A stretch of DNA of 64,000 bases, taken from contig NZ_CP012109.1 in assembly GCF_000280925.3 (NCBI RefSeq), forward strand, positions 9,426,433-9,490,432, given 5' to 3'. A program made the translations under genes and the position numbers. The notes beneath the pieces were generated by a model. The model was not told the origin of the DNA. It searched no databases and worked only from the letters and a program-made list of their open reading frames with translations. The stretch is from Myxococcus hansupus (GTDB lineage: Bacteria > Myxococcota > Myxococcia > Myxococcales > Myxococcaceae). Shown one piece after another: positions 1 to 9,957 of the stretch; the first letter of the stretch is position 1, and each line of letters opens with the position of its first letter.

Positions 1-2
1 AC

Positions 3-126
3 ATCATCTACCGCGAGGCGGAGCGCATGGCGGAGATCGTCCGGAAGATTGGGAAGATCACCCGCTACGAGACGAAGTCGTACATGGGGGAACAACAGAT
101 TCTCGACCTGGACAAGGCCACCTCCC

Positions 127-137
<11 letters not shown>
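3..137 (+). CDS. C-terminal end of a protein cut by the window edge; possible HisKA-like helix
   Basis: Only the last 44 codons are present, read in the frame starting at base 3 and ending at TGA 135-137. The peptide contains EAERMAEIVRKIGKITRYE, an amphipathic helix resembling the second dimerisation helix of a HisKA domain; it stops without an ATPase domain. The stop overlaps the ATG of the following histidine kinase by 11 bases, so the two are probably translated together. If the HisKA reading is right, this would be a partner phosphotransfer protein or an ATPase-lacking kinase, but too little is visible to name it. Confidence 0.6.
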
Positions 138-2043
<1,906 letters not shown>

Positions 2044-2052
2044 GCCGGCGGC

Positions 2053-3174
2053 TCAGTCCCGCATGTAGTGGCAGGTGTAGCCGCCGGGGTTCTTCACCAG
2101 GTAGTCCTGGTGGTAGTCCTCGGCGGGCGTGAAGGGGCCCGCGGGCGTGATTTGCGTGACGACGGGCCGGGGCCACTTGCCGGAGGCGTCCACCCGGGCC
2201 TTCACCGTCTCCGCCACGCGCTTCTGCGCATCCGACAGGTAGAAGAGGGCGGAGCGGTACTGCGTGCCCACGTCGTTGCCCTGGCGGTTGAGCGTCGTCG
2301 GGTCGTGCATGCGGAAGAACCACCGCTCCAGCAGCGTCTCGTACGTCAGCCGGGTGGGGTCGAACACGACGCGCACGGTCTCCGCGTGGCCCGTCTTGCC
2401 CGAGCTCACGTCGCGGTAGGTGGGCTTCGCGAGCGCGCTGGAGCCGCCGGTGTAGCCGACCTCCGTTTCGATGACGCCGGGAATCGCGCGCAGCAAGTCC
2501 TCCATGCCCCAGAAGCAGCCGCCCGCGAGCAGCGCCGTCTCCGTGAAGGGCGACGAGGTGTCCCGCTTCGACGCGGCGGCGGGGGCGGGGCGGCCGAAGA
2601 GCGGCAGCCAGGCCCCGTAGCCTTCCTTCGCCAAATCGTTGACGGAGACGAAGCGCAGGGCCGCGGAGTTGATGCAGTAGCGCAGGTGGGTGGGCGCGGG
2701 TCCATCACCGAAGATGTGGCCGAGGTGGGAGTTGGCCGCCTTCGAGCGGACCTCGACGCGCTCCATGCCCAAGCTCGCGTCGCGCTTCTCCACGACGCGG
2801 GCGCTGTCCACCGGGCGCGTGAAGCTGGGCCAGCCCGTGTGTGAGTCGAACTTGTCGAGCGAGGAGAAGAGGGGCTCTCCGCTGACCACGTCGACGTAGA
2901 GGCCCTCGGCGTGGTGGTTCCACAAGGGGTTCTTGAACGCGGGCTCCGTCGCCCCCTCCTGCGTCACCTTCCAGGCCAGCGGGGAGAGCGTGCGGCGGAG
3001 CTCCGCGTCCGAGGGCTTCGTGTAGTGGCGGGTGTCCTGGATGGAGGGCGAGGCCCGTGGTGCGTTCGCGGCGGCGCCTCGGGCCTCGGAGCACGCGGAC
3101 AGCACCGCGAGGGCCAACAGGGCCAGCGGCATGAGCCTGCGGGCCAGCGAAGCGGTTGTGGGGGCGGTGTGCAT
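2053..3174 (-). CDS. msrAB: secreted bifunctional peptide-methionine sulfoxide reductase (MsrB-MsrA fusion, lipoprotein)
   Basis: Reduces methionine R-sulfoxide (MsrB half) and S-sulfoxide (MsrA half) in oxidised proteins. The order is MsrB first, with catalytic Cys167 in RYCINSAALRF, then MsrA with Cys220 in GGCFWG and a C-terminal resolving-type Cys in YTCHYMRD. The MsrB half lacks the Zn-binding CxxC pairs and has SHTGWPSF where many relatives have SGCGWPSF, so the usual resolving Cys is replaced. The N-terminus is a lipoprotein signal (AVLSAC, Cys28), so it should work in the envelope. I start at the ATG at 3174, which has a GGAG upstream; an ATG at 3219 adds 15 residues but lacks a ribosome site. 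It converges with the upstream kinase. Confidence 0.92.
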   Translation of the reverse strand: MHTAPTTASLARRLMPLALLALAVLSACSEARGAAANAPRASPSIQDTRHYTKPSDAELRRTLSPLAWKVTQEGATEPAFKNPLWNHHAEGLYVDVVSGEPLFSSLDKFDSHTGWPSFTRPVDSARVVEKRDASLGMERVEVRSKAANSHLGHIFGDGPAPTHLRYCINSAALRFVSVNDLAKEGYGAWLPLFGRPAPAAASKRDTSSPFTETALLAGGCFWGMEDLLRAIPGVIETEVGYTGGSSALAKPTYRDVSSGKTGHAETVRVVFDPTRLTYETLLERWFFRMHDPTTLNRQGNDVGTQYRSALFYLSDAQKRVAETVKARVDASGKWPRPVVTQITPAGPFTPAEDYHQDYLVKNPGGYTCHYMRD

Positions 3175-3308
3175 GGACGCGGTCTCCGGAAGTCCCCGTG
3201 TGAGCGGGTGCTTCTTCATGTACGCGCGATGCCCGAAGGTGGTTTCCGTTGCCCTCGCGCTCGCTGCCTGGGCTCGCCGGGGATGCGGGCGGGCGGGCCC
3301 GTGGGGCG

Positions 3309-4058
3309 TCAGTACCGGACGCGCAGCACCACGTCCGTGGCGTCGCCGTCCAGCGCCTCCAGCCGGACGTGGTACTTGCCGTGGTGCAGCTCGGAGCGGC
3401 CTCGCAGGGTGACGGGCGCGCCGGGCCGGGCCACCTCGCCTTGCACGGTGCCTTCCTCGGGCTTGAGCGCCACGCGCACCGCGCCGCCGCCCACGGCGAG
3501 CTCCACCAGCATGGGCATGCCGCCCTTCACCGGACGGTGGGCGTTCTCGTAGGACTCCAGCACCGAGCCGGTCAGCGCTCCCACCTTCAGCTCCACGTCC
3601 ACATCGCCGGTGAGGAAGCTGTCGCGCACGGCCTTCAGGCCCGTCGCGCCGCGCGTGAAGCCGCTCAGGCCCCCGCTGGCGGTGTAGAAGTGGCGCGTGT
3701 CGTAGACGGCCTGTTCCAGCCGCTCCACCACGTGGACGCCGTTGACCGTCTCCTCCGGGGCGCCGTCCTTCGGCTTGCCGACGGCGGACAGGGTGAAGGC
3801 ATTGCTGCCCAGCGTCAGCGGCAGGGTGTGCTCGAAGTGCCCGTCCGCCGTGAGCACCACCGGCGCTCCATTCAGCGACAACGCGGGGGCGACGCCCAGG
3901 ACCTGGCCGCGCAGGCGCACCTGCGGCTCGGCGGTGACGGAAGGCGGCGGGGGCGTCAGGACGACGCGGACGCCCGCGCGGGACAGGAACAACCAGGCCG
4001 CGGTGCCGCCCAGCACGGCCACGGCGCCCAACGCTCCCAGGATGGCCATCATGCGCAC
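3309..4058 (-). CDS. membrane-anchored Ig-like-domain protein of unknown function
   Basis: A 249-residue protein with one N-terminal membrane helix (about residues 3-26), a proline-rich linker, and a beta-rich Ig-like module at about 45-110 resembling glucodextranase-type bacterial Ig domains. I recognise nothing in the C-terminal half. The start is GTG at 4058, six bases after a GAGGAG ribosome site; ATG codons follow at 4052 and 4049. It starts only 10 bases after the stop of the GspE-N-domain gene, so the two are one operon. It is probably an envelope protein working with, or co-regulated with, that partner; no catalytic motif is visible. Confidence 0.75.
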   Translation of the reverse strand: MRMMAILGALGAVAVLGGTAAWLFLSRAGVRVVLTPPPPSVTAEPQVRLRGQVLGVAPALSLNGAPVVLTADGHFEHTLPLTLGSNAFTLSAVGKPKDGAPEETVNGVHVVERLEQAVYDTRHFYTASGGLSGFTRGATGLKAVRDSFLTGDVDVELKVGALTGSVLESYENAHRPVKGGMPMLVELAVGGGAVRVALKPEEGTVQGEVARPGAPVTLRGRSELHHGKYHVRLEALDGDATDVVLRVRY

Positions 4059-4068
4059 GGGCGCCTCC

Positions 4069-4971
4069 TCACGACTCGCTGGCTTTGTCCTCGTCGTCCA
4101 GCTCGCGGGTGAACTCCTCGTTCGACAGCAGGCCCTTGCGCGCCATGATCCGCATCAGCGCCCAGAACTTGCGCTCCAGCTCCTCGACGCGGTCCGGGTC
4201 CTCGCGCGCCTGCCCGAAGAGATAGTCCAGGTCATCCAGCACGCCCGTGCCGCCCGCGCTCGGGGCGGGGGCCTTGGGCTTCGCGGTGACGCCCGCCTGT
4301 CCACGCTTCTGCTTGCTCTGCTCCTCGCGCTCGCGAATGAGCTCCGCCAGCGACGTCCGCTGCGTCATCTCCGCAGGCGGGAGCTCCTCGCCGATGATGA
4401 CCTCCTCGTCATCGTCGTCCTGCGTGGGCGCTGGCGCGGGGCGCGCCGTGAGGGGCGGCGAGGCCTTCACCGGTTTCGCCGCGGGCCTGCCGGGCGGAGT
4501 GGCCCGGGCCGTCGACGGCGCCGCCACCGGGACCTTGTGGTAGTAGCGGAGGATGGCGCCGCGCACGATGGACAGCGGCGCCACGCGCGGGCTCACCTTG
4601 AGGCCGGTGGTGAACTCAATCTCCTCCACCGCCGTCACGTTGAGCGGATCACTCATCGCCACCACGAGCTGCTTGCGCCCACCCGCGCTCTCCAGCGCGA
4701 TGGGGAACAAGTCATGCTGTTCGCAGAAGCGCGCGCGCAGCATGTGCACCGCGGCCCATTCAGGCGGTGTGTTCGTGAGGTCCACCAGCGGCAGGCCCAG
4801 GGCCTGGCTCAGCGCGCCCGCGAGCGTCGCTTCGGTGATCGCCCCCTGCGCGATGAGGGTGGCCCCCAAGCGCTGTCCTGATTTCCGGTGAGCCGCGAGC
4901 CCCGCCTCGAGCTGGGCGACGCTGATCGCCCGCTGCTCCAACAGGAGCTCGCCAATGCGCTTCCTCGCCAT
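4069..4971 (-). CDS. orphan GspE/MshE N-terminal-domain protein
   Basis: A 300-residue soluble protein whose first 150 residues carry two copies of the T2SSE-N (MshEN) fold: an RIGELLLEQRAIS helix pair, then the SQALGLPLVDL segment and a beta-rich half. This domain precedes the ATPase in type II secretion and type IV pilus motors and in some cases binds c-di-GMP, but here no ATPase follows. Instead there is a Pro/Ala-rich linker, an acidic stretch (DDDDEEV) and a charged helical C-terminus. Stand-alone versions are common in myxobacteria and are presumed signalling or scaffold proteins. First gene of a two-gene operon. Confidence 0.8.
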   Translation of the reverse strand: MARKRIGELLLEQRAISVAQLEAGLAAHRKSGQRLGATLIAQGAITEATLAGALSQALGLPLVDLTNTPPEWAAVHMLRARFCEQHDLFPIALESAGGRKQLVVAMSDPLNVTAVEEIEFTTGLKVSPRVAPLSIVRGAILRYYHKVPVAAPSTARATPPGRPAAKPVKASPPLTARPAPAPTQDDDDEEVIIGEELPPAEMTQRTSLAELIREREEQSKQKRGQAGVTAKPKAPAPSAGGTGVLDDLDYLFGQAREDPDRVEELERKFWALMRIMARKGLLSNEEFTRELDDEDKASES

Positions 4972-5146
4972 GGGGCGGCCTTAGCACGCGGGATGAAACC
5001 CAGGAAGCGAGCGCGGTGTCACATCTGGAGCCTGTTGGGAATCCCCCCGAAAATGCCCGCAATGCTGCTTGGAGTCCGGGCTGGCAAGAGGGGGTTGAGC
5101 GCAAAATTCCTGTGAGATTTCAGCACTTAACGCCGCTGCCCCTGCC

Positions 5147-5175
5147 TTGACACCCCAGACGCCCATTCCTAAAGT
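5147..5175 (+). promoter_or_regulatory. sigma70-type promoter of the aglRQS operon
   Basis: A perfect -35 box TTGACA (5147-5152), a 17-bp spacer and the -10 box TAAAGT (5170-5175, four of six matches). This is the best housekeeping promoter visible in the window. It leaves a leader of about 110 bases before the aglR ATG. Confidence 0.7.
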
Positions 5176-5252
5176 CGGCACACCGTTTTCAACATCCATT
5201 CCTGCCGCCCAACCGGGTGGACCGTCCGCTCGGGGGGACGTCAGGTTTGGAA

Positions 5253-5288
5253 GGTCCGCTAAAGCGGGCCAAGCTGCCTGTGGAGGCA
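5253..5288 (+). promoter_or_regulatory. two leader hairpins in front of aglR, the second covering the ribosome site
   Basis: Hairpin 1 pairs GGTCCGC (5253-5259) with GCGGGCC (5264-5270) around a TAAA loop, with one wobble pair. Hairpin 2 pairs TGCCT (5275-5279) with AGGCA (5284-5288). The GGAGG ribosome site (5282-5286) lies partly in its loop and 3' arm, so folding could limit translation. Confidence 0.45.
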
Positions 5289-5295
5289 ACACTCG

Positions 5296-6036
5296 ATGAA
5301 CCTGGCGTCTGTGACGAACCTGACCGTGCTGGCGAATGTCGGCGGCCCTCAGCGGGGCTTCTTCGAAGAAGTCGCCATGCGCTGGGAGGCCGGCCAGTGG
5401 GGTATGTACCCCATCGCGGCGTGCCTCATCGTGGCACTCGCCATCATGGTCGAGCGCAGCATCATCCTTTTCGGCAAGGCCTCCATCAACAAGGAAGCCT
5501 TCCTGCGCGGCCTGAAGAAGCACATCTACGCGGGAGACCTGGACAAGGCCATCAACTACGTGGCCGGCCAGAAGTCCACGCCGCTGACCAACGTCATCAA
5601 GGCCGGTCTGATGAACGTTCCCAAGGGCAACGACGAGGTCCAGGCGGCGCTCGACGAGGCCAGCCTCCGGGAGACGCCGAAGATCGAGGCGCGCACCGGT
5701 TACCTCGCCATGCTCGGCAACGCGGCGATGCTCGCCGGTCTGCTCGGAACGGTGTCCGGTCTGATCGCCTGCTTCGAGGCCGTGGCGAACGTGAACCCGG
5801 CCGACAAGGCGACCATTCTCGCCAACGGTATTTCTGAAGCCATGAACTGCACCGGCTTCGGTCTGCTGACGGCCATCCCGGCGCTGATCTCCTTCTCCGT
5901 GCTGACGGGCCGCACGCAGAGCCTCATCAACGACATCAACGAGACCAGCGTCTCCGTGCTCAACCTCATCGTGGCCAACAAGGACAAGTTCAAGAACCTG
6001 AACGTGCCCGCGTCGGCGGCTCGCGACGACGAGTAG
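5296..6036 (+). CDS. aglR: AglR, MotA/TolQ/ExbB-type proton-channel subunit of the gliding motor
   Basis: A 246-residue inner-membrane protein with three membrane segments (about 36-58, 136-165 and 183-205), the topology of TolQ/ExbB channel subunits. With AglQ and AglS it would form a proton channel that powers A-motility gliding in Myxococcus xanthus; the same motor also supports spore-coat work there. The name rests on family plus context: one TolQ-like gene followed by two TolR-like genes, the second gene matching AglQ at its key aspartate. The ATG follows GGAGG with suitable spacing. First gene of a three-gene operon that ends at a rho-independent terminator. Confidence 0.85.
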   Translation: MNLASVTNLTVLANVGGPQRGFFEEVAMRWEAGQWGMYPIAACLIVALAIMVERSIILFGKASINKEAFLRGLKKHIYAGDLDKAINYVAGQKSTPLTNVIKAGLMNVPKGNDEVQAALDEASLRETPKIEARTGYLAMLGNAAMLAGLLGTVSGLIACFEAVANVNPADKATILANGISEAMNCTGFGLLTAIPALISFSVLTGRTQSLINDINETSVSVLNLIVANKDKFKNLNVPASAARDDE

Positions 6037-6063
6037 TCAGTCCTTCGGGAACCCGGAGTCCGG

Positions 6064-6103
6064 GCGCGCTGTCATGCCCCCTGTGAGGGGGCACGCGGCG
6101 CGC
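6064..6103 (+). promoter_or_regulatory. long GC-rich hairpin between aglR and aglQ
   Basis: Inside the 119-bp aglR-aglQ gap, TGCCCCC (6075-6081) pairs perfectly with GGGGGCA (6087-6093). An outer GCGCGC (6064-6069) can pair with GCGCGC (6098-6103). No T-run follows, so it is more likely a processing or attenuation element than a full terminator. Confidence 0.5.
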
Positions 6104-6155
6104 TCTCATCAGTCTGACTGGCGCTCACTGAGCGCGGCCGAAGGAGAAGAACGCC

Positions 6156-6644
6156 ATGGCCGGCGGAATGGACACAGGTGGAGGAAAAGGCGGCAAGAAG
6201 TCGCTCGACACCTCTATCAACCTCACGGCTTTCATCGACCTGATGGCGGTGACCATCAGCTTCCTCATCATGACGGCGGTCTGGACCCAGATTGGCCGGC
6301 TCCAGGTTTCGCAGGCGGGTGGCCCCTCCATGGAGGAGGAGCAGCAGCAGGAAGAGCAGACCAAGACGGTCCAGCTCAGCCTGCTCATCACGCCCACGGA
6401 GCTGCGGCTGACCGCGGATCAGAGCGCCTTCGAGCCGATTCCCCTCACCAAGGATGCGAAGGGCAAGACGGACCTGTCCAAGCTGACGGCGCGCTTCAAG
6501 GAGCTGAAGGCGCAGTTGCCGGACCAGTCCGCCATCACCCTGCAACCTGAAGACAAGGTCCGCTACGAGGACCTGGTCCGTATCATCGACGAGTGCATCG
6601 GCTCTGGGCTGCCCCAGGTGTCGGTGTCCGCGGCGATGGGCTAG
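6156..6644 (+). CDS. aglQ: AglQ, TolR/ExbD-type gliding-motor stator subunit
   Basis: A 162-residue ExbD/TolR family protein: a short cytoplasmic N-terminus, one membrane helix (about 23-43) and a periplasmic domain. The helix carries the proton-path aspartate at position 28 (LTAFIDLMA). From memory, the equivalent residue in M. xanthus AglQ is also Asp28 and is required for gliding. It works with AglR and AglS, coupling proton flow to movement of surface adhesion complexes. The ATG at 6156 is preceded by GAAGGAG. It lies 23 bp before aglS and is co-transcribed. Confidence 0.87.
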   Translation: MAGGMDTGGGKGGKKSLDTSINLTAFIDLMAVTISFLIMTAVWTQIGRLQVSQAGGPSMEEEQQQEEQTKTVQLSLLITPTELRLTADQSAFEPIPLTKDAKGKTDLSKLTARFKELKAQLPDQSAITLQPEDKVRYEDLVRIIDECIGSGLPQVSVSAAMG

Positions 6645-6667
6645 CCACACGGAGCTCACGACACGTC

Positions 6668-7252
6668 ATGGCCATTCAGGTTCCAGGCAAGCGATACGGC
6701 AAGCGGCTCCAGCACTCCAAGGTGTTCGGGCACGGCGCGACCGCGAAGAAGAGCGGTTACTCCGACCTGCTCATCACCCCGCTGGTCGACATGTTCATCA
6801 TCATCGTGCTCTTCCTCATCGCGAACTTCTCCGCGACGGGCGAGGTGCTGAACATGACCAAGGACATCGAGCTTCCCGAGGCGGTCAACGTCCAGGAAGT
6901 GGAGATGCATCCGGTGGTGATGGTCTCCGGCGCGCAGATTCTCGTCTCCGGCACCGTCATTGGCCGCGTCGAGGACTTCACCAAGGACGAGTACCTCAAC
7001 ATCCCGGCGCTGGAGGAGAAGCTCCGGGACATGAAGAAGCAGTACGAGGACCTCCACTCCATGGCGCAGGACTCGGCCAACTCCTTCAAGGGCGACATCA
7101 ACATCCAGGCCCACAAGGACGTGGAGTACTCCATCATCAAGCGGGTGATGTTCAGTTGCGCCACGGCGGGCTACAACAACATCAACTTCGCGGTGATGAC
7201 GGCGGGTGGTGGCGACGCGGTGAAGGAAGCCAGCGCCAAGGCCACGCCGTAG
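6668..7252 (+). CDS. aglS: AglS, second TolR/ExbD-type gliding-motor subunit
   Basis: A 194-residue ExbD/TolR protein with one membrane helix starting near residue 34 and the conserved aspartate Asp41 in TPLVDMFII, followed by a periplasmic domain with a helical middle part. The TolQ-TolR-TolR arrangement matches the aglRQS motor and not the two-gene tolQR pair used for outer-membrane maintenance. I chose the ATG at 6668 because the MAIQVPGKRY start leads straight into the family pattern; upstream in-frame codons lie inside aglQ. Last gene of the operon, terminated at 7284-7319. Confidence 0.85.
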   Translation: MAIQVPGKRYGKRLQHSKVFGHGATAKKSGYSDLLITPLVDMFIIIVLFLIANFSATGEVLNMTKDIELPEAVNVQEVEMHPVVMVSGAQILVSGTVIGRVEDFTKDEYLNIPALEEKLRDMKKQYEDLHSMAQDSANSFKGDINIQAHKDVEYSIIKRVMFSCATAGYNNINFAVMTAGGGDAVKEASAKATP

Positions 7253-7283
7253 TTTCCAGGTGATTGGGCCTCGTGCCCCGCGA

Positions 7284-7319
7284 CGCCCTGGTCCTCGTGG
7301 CCAGGGCGTTTTCGTTTTT
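7284..7319 (+). terminator. rho-independent terminator of aglRQS
   Basis: A perfect 8-bp stem CGCCCTGG (7284-7291) with CCAGGGCG (7301-7308), a 9-base loop, then the T-rich run TTTTCGTTTTT (7309-7319). T-runs are rare in this genome, which makes the call strong. Confidence 0.9.
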
Positions 7320-7336
7320 CCGAAGGACTCGTGTTC

Positions 7337-7996
7337 ATGCTGCTCCGTGCCGTCATCTTCGACCTGGATGGAACGCTGGTGGATTCGCTGGGCGACATCG
7401 CCGACGCGACGAACCATGCGCTGACCCTCCACGGGCTGCCCACCCATCCGGAATCCGCCTACCTGCGCTTCGTGGGCAGCGGTGTCCGGGAGCTGATTCG
7501 CAGGGCGGTGCCCGCGGGCCGGGAGGACCTGCTCGAACCGGTGCTGGCGTCGTACAAGGCCTACTACGACGACCACCTCTTCGACCGGACGGCGCACTAC
7601 CCCGGCATCCCGGAGATGTTGACGGCGCTGGCCGGGGACGGCGCGCGGATGGCGGTGCTGAGCAACAAGTCGGACGACTTCGTGAAGCGCTTGGTGGCCA
7701 GGCTGCTGCCGGGCGTTCCCTTCGCCGCCGTGTACGGTGAGCGGCCGGACCTGCCGCGCAAGCCGGACCCGACGGCGGCGCTGGCCTTGGCCCGGGAGCT
7801 GGGTGTGGCCCCCACCGAGTGCGCCTTCGTAGGCGACACGTCCATCGACATGGACACGGCGCGCGCGGCGGGCATGTACGGCGTGGGTGTGGCCTGGGGC
7901 TTCCGCGAGGTGGCGGAGTTGAAGGCCCACGGCGCGCGCGCGGTGGCGGACACCGCACAGTCGCTGCTGACGGCGCTTCGCGACGCGCGGCCCTGA
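7337..7996 (+). CDS. gph: HAD-family phosphatase, phosphoglycolate phosphatase-like
   Basis: A 219-residue HAD hydrolase with all four motifs: DLDGT (nucleophile Asp near residue 9), LSNKSD, KPDPTA and GDTSIDMDTA, plus a helical cap domain after motif I. This is the Gph/PGP subgroup that removes phosphate from 2-phosphoglycolate, although relatives act on other small phosphates. The ATG at 7337 is nine bases after GAAGGA; a GTG lies six bases upstream. It follows the motor operon but is separated from it by a terminator, so it is an independent unit. Confidence 0.85.
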   Translation: MLLRAVIFDLDGTLVDSLGDIADATNHALTLHGLPTHPESAYLRFVGSGVRELIRRAVPAGREDLLEPVLASYKAYYDDHLFDRTAHYPGIPEMLTALAGDGARMAVLSNKSDDFVKRLVARLLPGVPFAAVYGERPDLPRKPDPTAALALARELGVAPTECAFVGDTSIDMDTARAAGMYGVGVAWGFREVAELKAHGARAVADTAQSLLTALRDARP

Positions 7997-8013
7997 TTAG
8001 GATGGGAGGTCCC

Positions 8014-8601
8014 ATGACCTCCTCTCTGCTCCCGCGTCGACTCCGCGCGCTCGTCTGGCGGCGGATGATTTCCCCTGGAAGTGAGTACTTCGAGCTGCGT
8101 CAGCACACCGAAGGGTGGGAGCTGACGGGCTCGGTGGTGGTGGTGCTCGAGGGCCAGCCGTACTTCGTGGACTACACCCTCCTCACGGACGCCGCCTGGG
8201 AGACGCGGGACGTGAGCGTGGTGCGGCGCAGCGTGGAGGGCGAGGCGCGGCTTCACCTTCGCTCGGACGCGGAGCACCGGTGGTGGAACGAGGGCACGGA
8301 GCTCGTCGAGCTGCGCGGCTGCCCGGACATCGACCTGGCGTGCACGCCGTCCACGAACACGCTCCCCATCCGCAGGCTCGCGCTGGAGGTGGGGCAGAGC
8401 GCCCACGTGCGCACCGCGTGGATTCGCATGCCGGACCTGTCGGTGGAGGTGCTGCCCCAGCAGTACACGCGCCTGTCTCCGACGCGCTACCGCTACGAGA
8501 GCAATGGCGGCAGCTTCAAGGCCGAGGTGGACGTGGACGCGCTCGGCCTGGTGACGAACTACCCGCCGGGCTGGGAGCGCGTCGCCGTCTCGGGCGAATG
8601 A
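8014..8601 (+). CDS. putative glycolipid-binding-domain protein
   Basis: A 195-residue soluble protein that resembles the Glycolipid_bind family (PA1994-like) along its length: the opening WRRMISPGSEYFEL, the central NTLPIRRL and the closing YRYESNGGSF and YPPGWE motifs. That fold is a beta barrel similar to lipoprotein-localisation factors; the biological ligand is not established. The ATG at 8014 follows GGGAGG; an ATG at 8002 is also in frame. It lies 17 bp after the HAD phosphatase and may be co-transcribed with it. Confidence 0.8.
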   Translation: MTSSLLPRRLRALVWRRMISPGSEYFELRQHTEGWELTGSVVVVLEGQPYFVDYTLLTDAAWETRDVSVVRRSVEGEARLHLRSDAEHRWWNEGTELVELRGCPDIDLACTPSTNTLPIRRLALEVGQSAHVRTAWIRMPDLSVEVLPQQYTRLSPTRYRYESNGGSFKAEVDVDALGLVTNYPPGWERVAVSGE

Positions 8602-8736
8602 GGCTCCCCGGGGACGCACCCCGGTCCCTCTTGGCTGTTGAGTAGCGCGTGGAGACGCGTGGCGGTGTGTTGGTCCGGAGACCCAAGTCCGCACGCGCCC
8701 GCCATTCGGAAAGTCGCTGCGTACAGTGCCGGCCCC

Positions 8737-9957
8737 ATGCGAGTCCCGACGCGCCGTCGCTCCGCCGCGAGACATGCCGTGGTCATCCTGGCCACGGCAT
8801 GGGGGTTGGCGTGCGGGCCCACGCCTCCCGCGCGCGAGCAGGAGCCCTTCATTCCCAGGTCCGAGTCGGTGGTGCTGGCGCGCGTGCCCGCCGTGGAACG
8901 CGACGCGCGGGCCCGTGAGCGCGCCGCGCTCCGCAAGGCGCTGTCCCTTCACGCGGGGCAGCTCGACGTGGCGCTGCGGCTGGCGCGGATGGATTTGGAG
9001 TGGAGCCAGTCACAGGGCGACTTGCGCTACCTGGGCCGGGCACAGGCGGCGCTCTCACCGTGGTGGGATTCGGCCACGCCGCCGCCGGGCGTGCGGATGC
9101 TGCGCGCTTCCATCCACCATGCCCGGCGTGAGTTCGCCGAGGCGCGGGTGGACCTGGACGCGGTGGTGAAGGAGGACCCGGGCAACGTGAAGGCCTGGCT
9201 GCTGCGAGCGGAGGTGCTGGGCGTCCAGGGCGAGCATCTGGAGGCGGCCCGGAGCTGCAACTGGCTCACCGCGCTGACGAGCCCCCTGTCCATCGCCGTG
9301 TGCGAGGCTCGGGTGCGGAGCCTCTCGGGCCATTCGCGCAAGGCGCACGCGCGGCTCGCGGAGGTCCTGGGACGGACGGGGCGGAGTCAGGAGTCCCAGA
9401 CGCGGGTGCTCGCGACGCTGGCGGAATCCGCCGCGCTCGCGGGCGACGCGGGCAAGGCGGAGCGGTACTTCCTCCGGGCGCTCGCGCTGAACCCGCGGGA
9501 CACCACGGCGCGCGCGGCCTTCGCGGACCTGCTGCTGGACGCGGGCCGGGCGCGCGAGGCGTCCGTCGTGGTGATGGACCACACGCAGGACGACCGGCTG
9601 TTGCTCCGGCGGGTGCTGGCGGAGAACGTGCTGAGCTCCTCGCGGGCGCCCGCGCTCACCCGGGAGCTGGTCCGCCGCTTCGAGGACCGGCGCCTGCGCG
9701 GGGACGGCGTGCATGCGCGAGAGGAGGCCCGCTTCGCGCTCCACGTGGAGAAGGCGCCGGAGAAGGCACTTCGGCTCGCGCAGGCCGCCTGGGCGACCCA
9801 GCGCGAACCCTGGGACGTGCGGCTCCTCATCGAAGCGGCGTTGGCCGCGGGCAAGCCCGAGGCGGCCCAGCCCGCGCTGGACTTCCTACGGGACACGGGC
9901 TGCGAGGACCCGTGGCTGGTGCGCTGGGCCGAACGTGCGCGGAGCGAGGCGCCATGA
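8737..9957 (+). CDS. TPR-repeat lipoprotein
   Basis: A 406-residue lipoprotein. An arginine-rich start leads to a hydrophobic helix and lipobox GLAC, then helical tetratricopeptide-like repeats from about residue 70 to 280 (for example AERYFLRALALNPRDTTARA). It probably scaffolds a protein complex in the periplasm. Its TGA overlaps the ATG of the HupE/UreJ-like gene (ATGA at 9954-9957), so the two are translationally coupled and probably work together. I chose the start at 8737 because it puts the signal peptide at the N-terminus. Confidence 0.8.
   Translation: MRVPTRRRSAARHAVVILATAWGLACGPTPPAREQEPFIPRSESVVLARVPAVERDARARERAALRKALSLHAGQLDVALRLARMDLEWSQSQGDLRYLGRAQAALSPWWDSATPPPGVRMLRASIHHARREFAEARVDLDAVVKEDPGNVKAWLLRAEVLGVQGEHLEAARSCNWLTALTSPLSIAVCEARVRSLSGHSRKAHARLAEVLGRTGRSQESQTRVLATLAESAALAGDAGKAERYFLRALALNPRDTTARAAFADLLLDAGRAREASVVVMDHTQDDRLLLRRVLAENVLSSSRAPALTRELVRRFEDRRLRGDGVHAREEARFALHVEKAPEKALRLAQAAWATQREPWDVRLLIEAALAAGKPEAAQPALDFLRDTGCEDPWLVRWAERARSEAP

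Larger units (their letters stand above)
4972..5295. promoter_or_regulatory. divergent intergenic region with aglR promoter and leader
   Basis: A 324-bp gap between the leftward GspE-N gene and the rightward aglR gene. The right half holds the aglR promoter and two leader hairpins listed separately. I see no coding sequence or recognisable leftward promoter in the left half. Confidence 0.6.
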
